Source of the DNA: Pseudomonadota bacterium
GTDB lineage: Bacteria > Pseudomonadota > Alphaproteobacteria > Rhodospirillales > Magnetospirillaceae
Assembly: GCA_023437865.1 (NCBI GenBank)
Contig: JAEZFE010000243.1
Span: 1-7,232, forward strand
Reading direction: 5' to 3'
DNA: 7,232 bases
The position numbers were made by a program, and so were the translations under genes. This document shows, one piece after another, positions 6,950 to 7,232 of the stretch; position 1 is the stretch's first letter; every line of letters starts with the position of its first letter. Below the pieces are notes generated by a model. That model had not been told where the DNA came from, did not search any database, and saw only the letters and a program-made list of their open reading frames with translations.

Positions 6950-7232
6950 CTGGGTAGCGCAACACGAAACAGGTGACAACATTTTAGTTATCAAACTCTT
7001 TTGCCGCACCACACCAAATCACGATCAGTAACGCACAGCACAATGCAACTTAGACACTACTATAAAGATACGGAAAGATAACGCGCAGCAACGCCAACAA
7101 AACCACGCAAATTACCCTCGACTGATCTCCGGCCGCCCAACATTGATACGGCGCCTCAAAGTTTATCCACTCAACCAGTAGGGCTTTTACCTGCGACGAC
7201 ATGGCCAATGCTGCTGAACGGCTGGGTAGACC
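6918..7232. other. Upstream region of the Cache kinase, no supported gene
   Basis: This 315-base stretch has no gene I can support. About 6961-7080 is only some 39 percent GC by count, against well over 60 percent in the genes, which suits a promoter region. On the minus strand, TAAAAT (6986-6981) and TATAGT (7064-7059) are possible -10 boxes, but neither has a good -35. A minus-strand TTGAT next to AACT is half of an FNR/FixK site, with the other half missing. From about 7100 to the edge GC rises again, so a neighbouring gene may begin or end just beyond the window. Confidence 0.4.

Noticed and set aside
6979..6995. An FNR/FixK-like box upstream of the Cache kinase
   Set aside because: Only one half (TTGAT) matches; the second half is AAAAT rather than ATCAA, so it is at best a half-site.
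7050..7202. A 50-residue minus-strand frame with a hydrophobic C-terminal half, open to the window edge
   Set aside because: It has no Shine-Dalgarno, lies in the AT-shifted upstream region, and matches nothing I recognise; a chance frame is as likely. The sequence beyond the window would decide.
7201..7232. A possible plus-strand gene start (MANAAERLGR) at the right edge
   Set aside because: Only ten codons are visible and there is no ribosome site, so it cannot be supported.

Overview
The window is GC-rich, with tight gene packing and GC-biased third codon positions. It reads as a free-living alphaproteobacterium. The best guess is a Rhodospirillales member such as a Magnetospirillum relative. 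The grounds are the PAS_5-type protein, an FtsK motor with the insert typical of alphaproteobacteria before Walker B, and several PAS/histidine-kinase genes. The genus is inference; no rRNA or marker gene is present to fix it.

Layout. At the left, on the minus strand, a 143-residue PAS_5-like protein (2372 to 1941) is followed after one base by an FtsK/SpoIIIE-type DNA translocase (1939 to 8). The translocase has the full motor and gamma domain but no membrane-spanning N-terminus. A 121-bp gap with two GC-rich hairpins separates this pair from a hybrid histidine kinase (4872 to 2494). That kinase has one membrane helix, three PAS domains, a kinase core and a receiver. PAS1 and PAS2 are a clear tandem duplication and resemble the heme PAS domain of FixL. 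A 189-bp intergenic region is shared with a small plus-strand gene (5062 to 5277, 71 residues, strong ribosome binding site) of unknown function. That gene converges, 8 bp apart, on a second histidine kinase (6917 to 5286). The second kinase has a Cache-like periplasmic sensor between two membrane helices and no receiver. The last 315 bases hold the upstream region of this second kinase. It is AT-rich nearest the gene and has an imperfect palindrome touching the start codon.

How the parts may work together. The two kinases share the unusual H-box HDLRQP and closely similar ATPase cores, so they are paralogues. One could sense an intracellular signal through its PAS domains (possibly a gas or redox state) and the other a periplasmic ligand. 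No separate response regulator or output domain is in the window, so the receiver of the hybrid kinase is the only visible phosphate acceptor. The PAS/FtsK pair looks translationally coupled and probably acts in chromosome segregation, possibly as a soluble second FtsK. No transposon, CRISPR array, tRNA or rRNA was seen. I found no clear evidence for a wholly new system; the most unusual points are the PAS-coupled soluble FtsK and the duplicated FixL-like PAS pair.
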